Source: an uncultured Bacteroides sp.
GTDB taxonomy: Bacteria; Bacteroidota; Bacteroidia; Bacteroidales; Bacteroidaceae
Length of the DNA stretch: 64,000 nt
Reading direction: 5' to 3'
Assembly: GCA_947646015.1 (NCBI GenBank)
Contig: CANSEY010000019.1
Coordinates: 1 to 64,000 of the forward strand
The translations under genes and the position numbers were made by a program. The notes beneath the pieces are model-generated. The model was not told the DNA's origin, ran no database searches, and saw only the letters and a list, made by a program, of their open reading frames with translations. This document shows positions 48,343 to 57,767 of the stretch, one piece after another. The first letter of the stretch is position 1. Each line of letters begins with the position of its first letter.

Positions 48343-48946
48343 AATAGGTATTACCGGCGGTATCGGTAGTGGAAAAAGTATAGTTTCCAGATTGCTGGAG
48401 ATTATGGGAATCCCCGTTTATATTTCCGATATTGAGGCGAAGCGTATCACTCATACGAATGACGTGATACGTCGGGAACTTTGCGCCTTGGTCGGACAGG
48501 ATGTTTTCCTGAATGGAAAATTGAATCGTCCTTTATTAGCATCTTATACATTTGGAAGCCCCGAACATGCGAAAAAAGTGAATGCTGTCATTCATCCGCA
48601 GGTGAAAGAAGACTTCAGGCGATGGGTGAAAGGGAAAGGTGATATAGCTATGGTTGGTATGGAATCTGCCATCCTTCTGGAAGCAGGCTTTAAGCAGGAA
48701 GTAGACTTTGTAGTAATGGTATATGCACCGTTGGAGGTGAGAGTGGAACGAGCAATTAGGCGTGACCATTCTTCAAGGGAATTGATAATGAAACGTATCG
48801 AAGCGCAAATGAGCGATGAGGTAAAGCGGAGTCATGCTGATTTTGTAATCGTGAATGACGATGAAACCCCTTTAATTCCGCAGGTTTTGAAGTTTATTTC
48901 TTTGCTATCTAAAAATAATCATTACCTTTGCTCCGCAAAAAAATAA
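48332..48946 (+). CDS. coaE: Dephospho-CoA kinase
   Basis: A 204-residue cytoplasmic kinase for the last step of coenzyme A synthesis. The P-loop GGIGSGKS is at about residues 9-16, and the lid region has [19 protein letters not shown]. It overlaps ybbR by 11 bp, so translation is likely coupled. The promoter box of the next gene lies within its last codons. Confidence 0.95.
   Translation: MAIKIGITGGIGSGKSIVSRLLEIMGIPVYISDIEAKRITHTNDVIRRELCALVGQDVFLNGKLNRPLLASYTFGSPEHAKKVNAVIHPQVKEDFRRWVKGKGDIAMVGMESAILLEAGFKQEVDFVVMVYAPLEVRVERAIRRDHSSRELIMKRIEAQMSDEVKRSHADFVIVNDDETPLIPQVLKFISLLSKNNHYLCSAKK
48923..48930 (+). promoter_or_regulatory. Bacteroides -7 box for the DUF5606 gene
   Basis: TACCTTTG fits TAnnTTTG, inside the 3' end of coaE and 41 bp before the next start. 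Confidence 0.55.
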
Positions 48947-48970
48947 TTAATAAATAAAAGAATATATACT

Positions 48971-49405
48971 ATGTTGAAGACTATCCTGTCTATCTCCGGT
49001 AAACCGGGATTGTACAAACTAATTTCGCAAGGAAAAAATATGTTGATTGTTGAATCAATCAGTGCAGATAAAAAACGTTTCCCCGCTTATGGTAATGAGA
49101 AAATTATCTCTTTGGCAGATATAGCAATGTATACAGATGATGCTGAAGTACCTTTGTATGATGTGCTGGAAGCTATGAAGAAAAAAGAAAATACTGCAGT
49201 CACCTCCATTGACCCTAAAAAAGCTACTCCGGAGCAGTTACGCGAGTATTTAGGGGAGGTATTGCCTAACTTTGATCGTGAAAGAGTATACGTTGCGGAT
49301 ATTAAGAAATTGATTTCCTGGTATAACATCTTAATTTCGAATGGAATTACAGAATTTAAATCAGAGCCGGAAGCTGAAGAAGAGGTTGCGACTGATGAAA
49401 AATAA
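48971..49405 (+). CDS. DUF5606 protein
   Basis: A 144-residue cytoplasmic protein. The first 70 residues (ILSISGKPGLYKLISQGKNM, ISLADIAMYT) are the conserved DUF5606 part of Bacteroidetes. A helical section follows, then an acidic tail (EPEAEEEVATDEK). No catalytic motif is visible, and the function is unknown. It ends with a strong terminator. Confidence 0.88.
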   Translation: MLKTILSISGKPGLYKLISQGKNMLIVESISADKKRFPAYGNEKIISLADIAMYTDDAEVPLYDVLEAMKKKENTAVTSIDPKKATPEQLREYLGEVLPNFDRERVYVADIKKLISWYNILISNGITEFKSEPEAEEEVATDEK

Positions 49406-49447
49406 GTCATGAAACATTGATGGCTTAGATGTATAAATGTAATAAGG

Positions 49448-49484
49448 AAAGCGTGACAATGTTGCAAGTTGTCACGCTTTTTTG
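49448..49484 (+). terminator. Terminator of the DUF5606 gene
   Basis: A perfect 12-bp stem (AAAGCGTGACAA at 49448-49459 with 49469-49480) is followed by a T-run. Confidence 0.9.
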
Positions 49485-49594
49485 TGTTTTTATATGTCTG
49501 CGTAATTAAAGGATCCCCTTTAGTGTTCTTTAAGCAATCTTATGTTTGCATGAATATTTTATTGTTTATATAGTAAATAAACATAGTTTTTCTC

Positions 49595-49602
49595 TATCTT
49601 TG
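49595..49602 (+). promoter_or_regulatory. Bacteroides -7 box for a small gene
   Basis: TATCTTTG fits TAnnTTTG, 25 bp before the ATG at 49627. It is the main support that this small frame is a gene. Confidence 0.55.
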
Positions 49603-49626
49603 TGACTGCTAATATACGCACAAAAT

Positions 49627-49875
49627 ATGGATGTAATAACAAATAAAGAGGTAAACGTTTATCTTGATAATGAAAAAGGAACATTGTGCTTAACAGGAAT
49701 GTTGGTAGGTACAATGGTATTTTTATATGATTCGCAGGGGGAGTTGAAAGAGAAACATAGATTTGCCTTGCCTTCACTCACTTTGGAGATATCCAGAAAA
49801 GGTACTTATGTCTTAGTCATGAGCCATCCTAATTGTCAGCCGGAAGTAAGAAGAATTATATATTCAGGAATATAA
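49627..49875 (+). CDS. Small beta-rich hypothetical protein
   Basis: An 82-residue protein without signal peptide or membrane segment. The pattern (GTLCLTGMLVGTMVFLYDSQGE, LEISRKGTYVLVMSHPN) is like a small beta-sandwich of the kind seen in T9SS C-terminal or DUF3244-like domains, but here it stands alone. A good promoter box and a following hairpin support it as a real gene. I do not recognise the family. Confidence 0.65.
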   Translation: MDVITNKEVNVYLDNEKGTLCLTGMLVGTMVFLYDSQGELKEKHRFALPSLTLEISRKGTYVLVMSHPNCQPEVRRIIYSGI

Positions 49876-49914
49876 AAAGCCGATATGCTCACTTGAGAAC
49901 ATACCGGCTATCCT
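49876..49914. terminator. Imperfect bidirectional terminator
   Basis: AAAGCCGATATG and CATACCGGCT form an imperfect stem between the small gene and the convergent clpB gene. Confidence 0.55.
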
Positions 49915-49933
49915 TATAACAACTAACTATAAT

Positions 49934-52522
49934 TTAGTTTCTGAACACTAATCCGTCTCCGTTTGAGTCAACAATGATTGCTTTGCTTCTGTCGACTTCC
50001 TGAGACAATAACTTTTTCGACAGATCGTTCAGTAAATAACGCTGGATAGCTCTTTTTACTGGACGGGCTCCAAATTCAGGATCATATCCTACTTGGGATA
50101 AGAAACTTAAAGCAGCATCTGTCATTTCCAGTTCAACTCCGTTTTCTGCAAGCATCTTTTGTACACCTTTGATTTGTAAGAGTACAATTTGCCTGATTTC
50201 AGTTTCCGTCAGCGGCAGGAACATGATTGTTTCGTCAATACGATTTAGGAATTCCGGACGAATGGTTTTCTTTAGCATATTCATCACTTCCTTCTTCGTT
50301 TCTTCGATAACTTCTTCCTTGTTCGAACCGCTCAGTTTCTCCATCTGACTTTGTATATAAGAACTTCCCATATTTGAAGTCATGATGATGATGGTGTTTT
50401 TGAAGTTGACTACTCTTCCTTTGTTGTCAGTGAGTCGTCCGTCATCCAGTACTTGCAACAGGATATTGAAAACATCCGGATGCGCTTTTTCTATTTCGTC
50501 AAACAAAACAACTGAGTAAGGTTTCCGGCGAATGGCTTCTGTCAGCTGGCCACCTTCATCGTATCCAACGTATCCCGGAGGTGCTCCGACCAAACGAGAA
50601 ACACTATGCTTTTCTTGATACTCGCTCATATCTATACGCGTCATCATCGATTCATCGTCAAAGAGGAATTCCGCCAATGCCTTTGCCAGTTCAGTTTTAC
50701 CGACACCGGTCGTTCCAAGGAAAATAAAAGAACCGATCGGGCGTTTGGGATCCTGTAATCCGGCACGGCTACGACGTACGGCATCTGCAACCGCTTCAAT
50801 TGCTTCGTCCTGTCCAATCACTCGTTGATGGAGTTCGTCTTCCAGATGCAATAATTTATCTTTCTCACTTTGCATCATCTTGCTGACAGGGATGCCCGTC
50901 CAGCGTGAAACAACGTCAGCGATGTCTTCAGCATCCACTTCTTCTTTGATCATGGCTTTATCGCCTTGCATACCACGAAGTTTCTCCTGCGTATCTTCTA
51001 TCTCTTTGTCCAAAGCCTGAAGCTTTCCGTAACGGATTTCGGCGACTTTTCCATAGTCTCCTTCACGTTCTGCTTTCTCTGCTTCGAACTTCAGATTCTC
51101 GATTTCCACTTTGTTTTGCTGGATTTTATCCATCAGCGTTTTTTCACTTTGCCATTTAGCTTTGAAAGACTTCTCAACTTCTTTTAGTTCGGCCAGTTCT
51201 TTGCCGATAATTTCCAGTTTCGGCTTATCATTTTCACGCTTAATGGCTTCACGTTCGATTTCTAACTGTTTGATCTTACGTGAGATTTCATCCAACTCTT
51301 CCGGAACAGAATCTACTTCCATACGTAGTTTGGCTGCTGCTTCATCCATCAGGTCGATTGCTTTGTCCGGCAAGAAACGGTCAGTGATGTAACGGCTGCT
51401 CAGTTCTACAGCTGCTATGATGGCATCGTCTTTGATACGTACATGATGATGGTTCTCGTAGCGTTCTTTCAATCCACGAAGGATGGAAATGGTACTCAGA
51501 GTATCCGGTTCATCTACCTGTACAATTTGGAAACGACGTTCCAATGCTTTGTCTTTTTCGAAATACTTCTGATATTCATCGAGAGTGGTTGCACCGATCG
51601 AACGTAGTTCTCCACGTGCCAATGCCGGTTTCAGAATATTTGCAGCATCCATTGCTCCTTCGCCTTTGCCGGCGCCTACCAGTGTATGAATCTCATCAAT
51701 AAACAAGATTATATCACCTTCTGATTTCTTAACCTCATTGACAACAGATTTTAGTCGTTCTTCGAATTCTCCTTTATATTTTGCTCCTGCAACCAATGCT
51801 CCCATATCGAGAGAGTAGACCTGTTTGTTTTTCAGGTTTTCGGGTACGTCTCCCCGGAGGATACGATGCGCCAATCCTTCTACGATAGCTGTCTTACCTG
51901 TACCCGGTTCACCAATCAGAATCGGATTGTTCTTAGTTCTACGGCTTAATATTTGCAGTACCCGTCGGATTTCCTCGTCACGTCCGATTACAGGATCCAG
52001 CTTGCCGCTACGGGCGGCTTCGTTCAGATTGATAGCGTATTTCTCCAATGACTGATAGTTGTCTTCACTGGATTGAGAAGTAACTTTTTCTCCTTTTCTG
52101 AGTTCATTGATAGCGTTACGCAATTCTTTTTCCGTCATTCCGGCATCTTTCAAGATGGTGGATACGGTACTTTTCACAGTTAGCAAAGCCAGCAGAATAT
52201 GTTCCAATGAAACAAATTCATCTCCCATTTCTTTAGAATACTGGGTTGCCTTCTGCAATACTTCATTAGATTCTCTACTTAGGTAAGGTTCTCCTCCGGA
52301 TACTTTAGGCAAAGAATCGATCTGTTTGTCAACGACTAGGGCTACCTGTTGCCCGTTCATTCCTAATTTTTGGAAGATGAAGTTAGTCACATTTTCGCCT
52401 ACCTTCATTACTCCATGTAGGATATGAGCAGGTTCAATCGCCTGTTGTCCCCGACTTTGTACGAGATTTACGGCCTCCTGTACCGCTTCTTGAGATTTGA
52501 TGGTAAAATTGTTAAAGTTCAT
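49934..52522 (-). CDS. clpB: Chaperone ClpB (Hsp100 disaggregase)
   Basis: An 862-residue AAA+ chaperone that, with DnaK, pulls proteins out of aggregates. It has the N-domain (1-145), AAA1 with Walker A GEPGTGKT near 205, the long middle coiled coil (about 405-525) that marks ClpB, and AAA2 with GTTGVGKT near 605 and the pore motif GYVGYDEGG. No ClpP-binding loop is seen. The DnaK partner gene is in the same window. Candidate shared control elements are described at 52567-52588. Confidence 0.98.
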   Translation of the reverse strand: MNFNNFTIKSQEAVQEAVNLVQSRGQQAIEPAHILHGVMKVGENVTNFIFQKLGMNGQQVALVVDKQIDSLPKVSGGEPYLSRESNEVLQKATQYSKEMGDEFVSLEHILLALLTVKSTVSTILKDAGMTEKELRNAINELRKGEKVTSQSSEDNYQSLEKYAINLNEAARSGKLDPVIGRDEEIRRVLQILSRRTKNNPILIGEPGTGKTAIVEGLAHRILRGDVPENLKNKQVYSLDMGALVAGAKYKGEFEERLKSVVNEVKKSEGDIILFIDEIHTLVGAGKGEGAMDAANILKPALARGELRSIGATTLDEYQKYFEKDKALERRFQIVQVDEPDTLSTISILRGLKERYENHHHVRIKDDAIIAAVELSSRYITDRFLPDKAIDLMDEAAAKLRMEVDSVPEELDEISRKIKQLEIEREAIKRENDKPKLEIIGKELAELKEVEKSFKAKWQSEKTLMDKIQQNKVEIENLKFEAEKAEREGDYGKVAEIRYGKLQALDKEIEDTQEKLRGMQGDKAMIKEEVDAEDIADVVSRWTGIPVSKMMQSEKDKLLHLEDELHQRVIGQDEAIEAVADAVRRSRAGLQDPKRPIGSFIFLGTTGVGKTELAKALAEFLFDDESMMTRIDMSEYQEKHSVSRLVGAPPGYVGYDEGGQLTEAIRRKPYSVVLFDEIEKAHPDVFNILLQVLDDGRLTDNKGRVVNFKNTIIIMTSNMGSSYIQSQMEKLSGSNKEEVIEETKKEVMNMLKKTIRPEFLNRIDETIMFLPLTETEIRQIVLLQIKGVQKMLAENGVELEMTDAALSFLSQVGYDPEFGARPVKRAIQRYLLNDLSKKLLSQEVDRSKAIIVDSNGDGLVFRN

Positions 52523-52566
52523 ATGGTTGTTCTCCTTTCTTTTTTCATGATTTTAATAACACTTGA

Positions 52567-52588
52567 AAGGGCTCAAAAGATTTGCCAA
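52567..52588 (-). promoter_or_regulatory. Candidate clpB promoter motif shared with dnaK
   Basis: On the minus strand TTGGCAA (52588-52582), five bases, then TTGA (52576-52573) and AGCCCTTTC lie about 50 bp before clpB. No TAnnTTTG box is clear here. The spacing of TTGGCA and TTG equals that of a sigma-54 -24/-12 element, and a similar pair precedes dnaK. It may be a heat-shock element; this is inference. Confidence 0.35.
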
Positions 52589-52745
52589 GTAGAAAAATAT
52601 GACAAAATAGCATGATAATAAGAGAGTTAGAAGACAAAATGACGTTTTTCATCTGAATGATACTGACGAATTTGCCGCGAAATGAAGTGAATAAATAAAA
52701 GTATTGTAGTATCTTTATCCGCTGTAATCATATTATAAATAAGGT

Positions 52746-53330
52746 ATGAATGATAAACCTCAAATAAAACTGTCTGAAACAGTAGTGTTGATTGATGCTG
52801 CTTTCTTGAATTTTGTAATTACAGATATGAAAGGTTACTTTGAAGAGACTTTGCGACGTTCTTTACAGGATATCGACCTTTCTATGTTGACCACTTATCT
52901 GACTCTGGATGCCGGAATCACGGAAGGGAAAAATGAAGTACAATTTCTTTTTGTTTACGATGAAGAGTCCGATCAGCTTGTATATTGCCATCCTTCCGAT
53001 TTGGTGAAGGAGTTGAATGGAGTCGCTTTTCAGAGTCCTTATGGTGAATATTCATTTGCAAGTGTTCCTTCGGAAGGGATGGTTTCACGCGAAGATTTGT
53101 TTTTGGATTTATTGTCTATCGTTGCTGATTCGGCTGATGTGAAAAGGATGATTGTCGTTTCTTTCAATGAAGAATATGGAAAGAAAGTATCCGATGCGTT
53201 GCATGAAGTGAAAGGCAAGGAGATTATCCAGTTTCGTATGAATGAGCCTGAAGTGCAGGTAGAGTATAAGTGGGATATGTTGGCATTTCCTGTTATGCAG
53301 GCATTAGGAATCAGAGCTGAAGAACTATAG
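52746..53330 (+). CDS. Conserved hypothetical protein (possibly DUF6621)
   Basis: A 194-residue acidic cytoplasmic protein without signal peptide or membrane segment. It has alternating helices and strands (LSETVVLIDAAFLNFVITDM, VKRMIVVSFNEEYGKKVSDA). I know it only as a Bacteroides conserved hypothetical; the DUF number is uncertain. A near-consensus -7 box (TATCTTTA at 52710-52717) precedes it. It is divergent from clpB and 57 bp upstream of the LysR gene. Confidence 0.75.
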   Translation: MNDKPQIKLSETVVLIDAAFLNFVITDMKGYFEETLRRSLQDIDLSMLTTYLTLDAGITEGKNEVQFLFVYDEESDQLVYCHPSDLVKELNGVAFQSPYGEYSFASVPSEGMVSREDLFLDLLSIVADSADVKRMIVVSFNEEYGKKVSDALHEVKGKEIIQFRMNEPEVQVEYKWDMLAFPVMQALGIRAEEL

Positions 53331-53387
53331 TCCTTGTGTTTAATTCTTGATTTTGAATTTTAATCCTCAAATAACTCAAATAAAAAG

Positions 53388-54284
53388 GTGTCCGATTTTC
53401 GTTTAAAAGTATTTCAGAGCGTAGCGAAGAATCTGAGTTTTACAAAGGCTTCGCAAGAATTGTTTGTCAGCCAGCCTGCTATCACTAAGCATATTCAGGA
53501 ATTGGAGACTTATTATCAGGCTCGTTTGTTCGAACGTCAGGGGAGTAAAATCTCATTGACTGTTGCCGGTGAATTACTGCTGAAGCATAGCGAAAAGATT
53601 TTAGATGATTACAAGCGGCTTGAATATGAAATGCATTTGTTGCATAACGAGTATATTGGAGAGTTGAAACTGGGAGCTAGCACGACGATTGCTCAATATG
53701 TTCTGCCCCCTTTATTGGCTCATTTTATTGCGAAGTTTCCACAAGTCAATCTTTCCGTCCTTAATGGAAACTCTCGGGGAGTGGAGGTCGCTTTGCAAGA
53801 ACACCGGATTGAATTGGGATTGGTGGAAGGTATTTTTCGTTTACCTAATCTGAAATATACTTTGTTTTTGCAAGATGAACTTGTTGCGGTAGTGCATGTG
53901 AACAGTAAACTAAATATTCAGGAGGAGATAACACCTGCAGAATTGCCGAATATCCCTTTGGTTTTGCGTGAAAGAGGTTCGGGGACGTTGGATGTATTTG
54001 AACGAGCCCTTTCGCAACACAATCTGAAGCTGTCTTCTTTGAATGTTCTGATGTATCTTGGTGGTACGGAGAGTATCAAGCTCTTTTTGGAACATACTGA
54101 TTGTATGGGAATTGTTTCTATCCGGTCGGTGCATAAAGAGCTTGTGGCCGGCACTTTACGGGTAGTTGAGATAAAAGGGATGCCAATGTTGCGCGAATTT
54201 AATTTTGTGCAGCTACAAGGGCAGGAGGGAGGATTATCTCAAGTTTTTATGCGCTTTGCGGGGCATCATAGCAAGAACTTGTAG
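53388..54284 (+). CDS. LysR-family regulator, CysB/CbbR-like
   Basis: A 298-residue regulator starting at GTG. The winged-helix domain is at residues 1-60 (FRLKVFQSVAKNLSFTKASQ, VSQPAITKHIQELE). The effector domain follows (LKLGASTTIAQYVLPPLLAH; RERGSGTLDVFE). It has the typical LysR length. The YeiH-type transporter gene lies two genes downstream on the same strand; LysR regulators often control such transporters (as YeiE and YeiH in E. coli), so a link is plausible, though the pair is not divergent here. Confidence 0.92.
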   Translation: MSDFRLKVFQSVAKNLSFTKASQELFVSQPAITKHIQELETYYQARLFERQGSKISLTVAGELLLKHSEKILDDYKRLEYEMHLLHNEYIGELKLGASTTIAQYVLPPLLAHFIAKFPQVNLSVLNGNSRGVEVALQEHRIELGLVEGIFRLPNLKYTLFLQDELVAVVHVNSKLNIQEEITPAELPNIPLVLRERGSGTLDVFERALSQHNLKLSSLNVLMYLGGTESIKLFLEHTDCMGIVSIRSVHKELVAGTLRVVEIKGMPMLREFNFVQLQGQEGGLSQVFMRFAGHHSKNL

Positions 54285-54605
54285 GTGTTGCTTCTTTTCA
54301 TGCGAATCATATCCCAACTGCAGGGCTACCTCATGATGTGGTGAAACTGTATCTCTTGGCAGAGCAGATAGATTTTCACTATCTACTAAAAAAATAAAAA
54401 AAGATTTAGTCTCTCATCATTTCTCAGTAAAAAGGGATAGTATTTGATCTGCAAGGAAACGAAGGTATAGCCATTGAACGTATCATTTTGCATAAAGCTT
54501 CGATGAAATAGTAAAAGAGAAAGTTTATAAAAAAGCCATTTAAATTCTCATATTTCTTCTGTATCTTTGTATAGTCGAATGTGGAAAATAACTAATACTA
54601 TATAT
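54285..54605. other. Intergenic region with gene remnants
   Basis: The 321-bp gap holds two reading-frame pieces with no start. One, at about 54286-54398, reads ASFHANHIPTAGLPHDVVKL and then LLAEQIDFHYLLKK to a stop. The other, at about 54433-54510, reads VFDLQGNEGIAIERIILHKA and stops after SMK. They may be the decayed rest of one gene; I do not recognise it. A motif shared with the region before GH97 lies at 54410-54423. Confidence 0.4.
54562..54569 (+). promoter_or_regulatory. Bacteroides -7 box for the YccF gene
   Basis: TATCTTTG fits TAnnTTTG, 36 bp before the ATG at 54606. It rules out the longer frame from 54567. Confidence 0.6.
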
Positions 54606-54980
54606 ATGGGTTGTTTTATGAACTTATTGTGGTTGCTGCTTGGTGGTATCTTTACTGTAGTGGAGTACCTTATTTCAAGTCTGCTGATGATGTTTACGAT
54701 CGTAGGTATTCCTTTTGGTATACAGACGTTAAAGTTAGCCGGACTTGCTTTATGGCCTTTCGGTAAAGAGGTGAGAAGTGGCAGGCGTTCGAGTGGATGT
54801 CTTTATATACTGATGAATATTCTGTGGTTATTTTTGGGTGGCATTTGGATTTGTCTGTCACATTTGGCTTTCGGAATTGTTCTGTGTATAACCATTATCG
54901 GTATTCCTTTTGGTTTGCAGCACTTTAAGTTGGCTGCGTTAGCATTATCACCATTTGGAAAGGACATCGTAGGAGCATAA
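54606..54980 (+). CDS. YccF-domain membrane protein
   Basis: A 124-residue inner-membrane protein with two copies of the YccF domain. Each has a hydrophobic hairpin followed by TIVGIPFGIQTLKLAGLALWPFGK or ITIIGIPFGLQHFKLAALAL. Function unknown. The chosen ATG is at 54606 (MGCFMNLLWLLLGG). Confidence 0.9.
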   Translation: MGCFMNLLWLLLGGIFTVVEYLISSLLMMFTIVGIPFGIQTLKLAGLALWPFGKEVRSGRRSSGCLYILMNILWLFLGGIWICLSHLAFGIVLCITIIGIPFGLQHFKLAALALSPFGKDIVGA

Positions 54981-55060
54981 TGTAACAATAAGAGAAGTGG
55001 CTATAACAAAAAGTTATAATACATAATTAGAAACAATTGGGTTGTCTTGATTGTTTGCCG

Positions 55061-55068
55061 TACCTTTG
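55061..55068 (+). promoter_or_regulatory. Bacteroides -7 box for the YeiH-family gene
   Basis: TACCTTTG fits TAnnTTTG, 29 bp before the start. Confidence 0.6.
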
Positions 55069-55097
55069 CACCCGCAAAATTATAAAAAGATAAAAAA

Positions 55098-56090
55098 ATG
55101 ATTTCAAGCGCTACAAAAACGTTGCAAACCAACAACAAGACAATTTACGTTGCAATACTTTCTACTTTAACTTTTTTCTTATTTTTAGATTATATTCCTG
55201 GTTTACAAGCATGGTCCGCATGGGTGACTCCTCCGGTAGCTTTGTTTCTCGGACTTATTTTCGCATTAACCTGCGGACAGGCACATCCCAAATTTAATAA
55301 AAAGACATCTAAATATTTGCTGCAATATTCTGTAGTAGGATTGGGATTCGGCATGAATCTTCAGTCGGCTTTGGCATCTGGTAAAGAAGGGATGGAGTTC
55401 ACTGTTATTTCTGTGGTAGGCACGTTGCTCATCGGCTGGTTTATTGGTCGTAAAATCTTCAAGATAGACAGAAATACTTCCTATCTGATTAGTTCGGGAA
55501 CTGCTATCTGTGGTGGTAGTGCTATTGCGGCAGTAGGGCCGGTGCTGAGGGCCAAAGACAGTGAAATGTCTGTGGCATTGGGAACGATCTTTATTCTGAA
55601 TGCTATTGCGCTTTTTATCTTCCCGGCTATCGGACATGCTTTGGGTATGACCGAACATCAGTTTGGCACGTGGGCTGCCATTGCTATTCATGATACCAGT
55701 TCTGTGGTGGGAGCAGGTGCTGCTTATGGTGAAGAAGCACTGAAGGTTGCTACAACTATCAAGTTGACCCGTGCTCTTTGGATCATACCAATGGCATTCG
55801 CCACTTCTTTTATATTTAAAAGTAAAGGACAGAAGATAAGTATTCCTTGGTTTATTTTCTTCTTTATTCTGGCTATGATTGCGAATACATATTTACTGAA
55901 TGGCGTGCTACAGTTGGGTGCTGCCATCAATGGAATTGCACGCAAGACATTAACTATTACCATGTTTTTTATAGGCGCTTCCCTTTCTTTGGATGTTCTA
56001 AGATCTGTCGGTGTCAAACCTTTGATCCAAGGCGTTTTGTTATGGGTAGTTATTAGTTTAAGTACATTAGCCTATATCTATTTCATATAA
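55098..56090 (+). CDS. YeiH-family putative sulfate exporter
   Basis: A 330-residue inner-membrane protein with about ten transmembrane segments. It has the family motifs SSGTAICGGSAIAAVGPVLR (residues around 135) and IAIHDTSSVVGAGAAYGEEA (around 200). The family is called putative sulfate exporter, but the substrate is not proven. It is monocistronic, ended by a strong terminator. Confidence 0.92.
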   Translation: MISSATKTLQTNNKTIYVAILSTLTFFLFLDYIPGLQAWSAWVTPPVALFLGLIFALTCGQAHPKFNKKTSKYLLQYSVVGLGFGMNLQSALASGKEGMEFTVISVVGTLLIGWFIGRKIFKIDRNTSYLISSGTAICGGSAIAAVGPVLRAKDSEMSVALGTIFILNAIALFIFPAIGHALGMTEHQFGTWAAIAIHDTSSVVGAGAAYGEEALKVATTIKLTRALWIIPMAFATSFIFKSKGQKISIPWFIFFFILAMIANTYLLNGVLQLGAAINGIARKTLTITMFFIGASLSLDVLRSVGVKPLIQGVLLWVVISLSTLAYIYFI

Positions 56091-56102
56091 AAAGTGAAAG
56101 AA

Positions 56103-56154
56103 ATGTCCCCTATCTGAATTCTCACAGTACAAATTCAGATAGGGGACATTTTTA
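56103..56154 (+). terminator. Terminator of the YeiH-family gene
   Basis: An 18-bp stem (56103-56120 with 56132-56149, core TCCCCTATCTGAATT) is followed by a T-run. Confidence 0.9.
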
Positions 56155-56164
56155 TGTTTAAGCT

Positions 56165-56202
56165 AAAAATAAGCTGTCTCATCCGATGTTTTGAGACAGC
56201 TT
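56165..56202 (-). terminator. Terminator of the recA operon
   Basis: AAGCTGTCTCA at 56171-56181 pairs with TGAGACAGCTT at 56192-56202. On the minus strand ATTTTTAG follows, 37 bp after the recA stop. Confidence 0.8.
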
Positions 56203-56238
56203 ATATTATTTATTCTTAGTTGAATCGGTTGAAACAAC

Positions 56239-57273
56239 TTATTTTTTATTCAAGGCTTCGAAGATCAATCCTTCCAGTTCTTCAGCAAGTTCGGGATTAT
56301 CTTTGATACATACCTTGGCTGCATCACGTCCTTGACCAAGTTTAGTGTCATTGTAGCTATACCATGAACCGCTCTTTTTGATGATTCCCAGTTCTGCGCC
56401 CAAATCGATGATTTCTCCGGAGTGAGAAATACCTTCACCAAACATGATATCAAATTCTGCTTTGCGGAAAGGAGGTGCTACTTTGTTCTTCACCACTTTC
56501 ACCTTAGTCAGTTTACCAAGAACTTCTTCACCGTCTTTGATTGGCTGGCTACCACGGATATCTATACGTACAGAAGCATAGAACTTCAATGCGTTACCAC
56601 CTGTCGTTGTTTCCGGATTACCGAACATGACGCCAATCTTTTCACGGAGCTGGTTGATAAAGATACAAGTCGTACGTGTTTTGCTGACTGTACCGGTCAA
56701 TTTACGCAAAGCCTGTGACATCAGACGTGCCTGCAAACCTACCTTATTGTCACCCATGTCGCCTTCAATTTCTGCTTTCGGAGTTAATGCTGCTACGGAG
56801 TCAATAACAATAATATCGATAGCGGAAGAACGGATTAACTGTTCGGCTATTTCCAAGGCCTGCTCTCCATTGTCCGGTTGAGAAATCCAGAGATTGTCTA
56901 CATCCACGCCTAATTTCGCTGCATAAAAACGGTCGAAGGCATGTTCGGCATCAATAAAAGCGGCGATACCACCGGCTTTTTGTGCTTCGGCAATGGCGTG
57001 AATAGCCAGAGTCGTTTTACCGGAAGATTCCGGACCATAGATTTCGATGATTCTTCCCCTAGGATATCCTCCTACGCCAAGTGCCACGTTTAAAGCAATG
57101 GAGCCGGTAGGAATCACTTCCACTTGTTCAACACTATCATCACCCATTTTCATGATAGAACCTTTACCGAAGTTCTTTTCTATCTTTTCCATGGTAGCCT
57201 GTAAGGCTTTCAGTTTTTCGCTTGATGCCATTTTATTATCTGTTTCAAAATTAAGTTCGTCTTTCTTTGCCAT
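56239..57273 (-). CDS. recA: Recombinase RecA
   Basis: A 344-residue DNA-strand-exchange ATPase with Walker [10 protein letters not shown] near residue 80, the LexA-cleavage and ssDNA-binding loops ([30 protein letters not shown]), and the C-terminal domain. It is followed at 24 bp upstream by bcp, so recA is the last gene of the unit carboxynorspermidine dehydrogenase - bcp - recA. No LexA-type SOS box was recognised. Confidence 0.98.
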   Translation of the reverse strand: MAKKDELNFETDNKMASSEKLKALQATMEKIEKNFGKGSIMKMGDDSVEQVEVIPTGSIALNVALGVGGYPRGRIIEIYGPESSGKTTLAIHAIAEAQKAGGIAAFIDAEHAFDRFYAAKLGVDVDNLWISQPDNGEQALEIAEQLIRSSAIDIIVIDSVAALTPKAEIEGDMGDNKVGLQARLMSQALRKLTGTVSKTRTTCIFINQLREKIGVMFGNPETTTGGNALKFYASVRIDIRGSQPIKDGEEVLGKLTKVKVVKNKVAPPFRKAEFDIMFGEGISHSGEIIDLGAELGIIKKSGSWYSYNDTKLGQGRDAAKVCIKDNPELAEELEGLIFEALNKK

Positions 57274-57297
57274 ACCTTATTCTTATAATTAATGGAT

Positions 57298-57753
57298 TTA
57301 TTGATTTAAAATCTGTGAGGCATGCTCTTTGGTTTTCACTTCTTTGGGAGTGATAATCCGTTCTATGATTCCTTCTTCATTGATCAGGAAAGTAGTGCGG
57401 AAGGTTCCCATATAGGCACGTCCATACAGCTTTTTCTCTCCCCATACACCAAATTCTTCTACCAACTTTTTGTCCGTATCGGCTATCAGCGTAAAAGGAA
57501 GATTATTCTTATCGATGAATTTTTGGTGCGACTTCTCGCTGTCTACGCTGACACCGATTACTTCGTAACCGGCTTTACGCAGTTCGGAATAGTTGTCGCG
57601 CAGACTGCATGCCTGTGCCGTGCACCCCGATGTACTGTCTTTCGGATAGAAATACAGTACTATCTTTTTTCCTTTATAAGCACTTAGGCGGATCTCTTCA
57701 CCTTTTTCATTGATACCTAATACTTCCGGTGCTTTATCTCCTATATTCTTCAT
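57298..57753 (-). CDS. bcp: Thioredoxin-dependent peroxiredoxin Bcp (PrxQ)
   Basis: A 151-residue cytoplasmic peroxidase of the PrxQ class. The peroxidatic Cys in TSGCTAQAC is followed five residues later by the resolving Cys, the pattern of atypical two-Cys Bcp. It reduces peroxides with thioredoxin. It is between the carboxynorspermidine dehydrogenase gene (14 bp) and recA (24 bp), an oxidative and DNA-damage linked setting. Confidence 0.95.
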   Translation of the reverse strand: MKNIGDKAPEVLGINEKGEEIRLSAYKGKKIVLYFYPKDSTSGCTAQACSLRDNYSELRKAGYEVIGVSVDSEKSHQKFIDKNNLPFTLIADTDKKLVEEFGVWGEKKLYGRAYMGTFRTTFLINEEGIIERIITPKEVKTKEHASQILNQ

Positions 57754-57767
57754 TCTGACTCGTTCTA

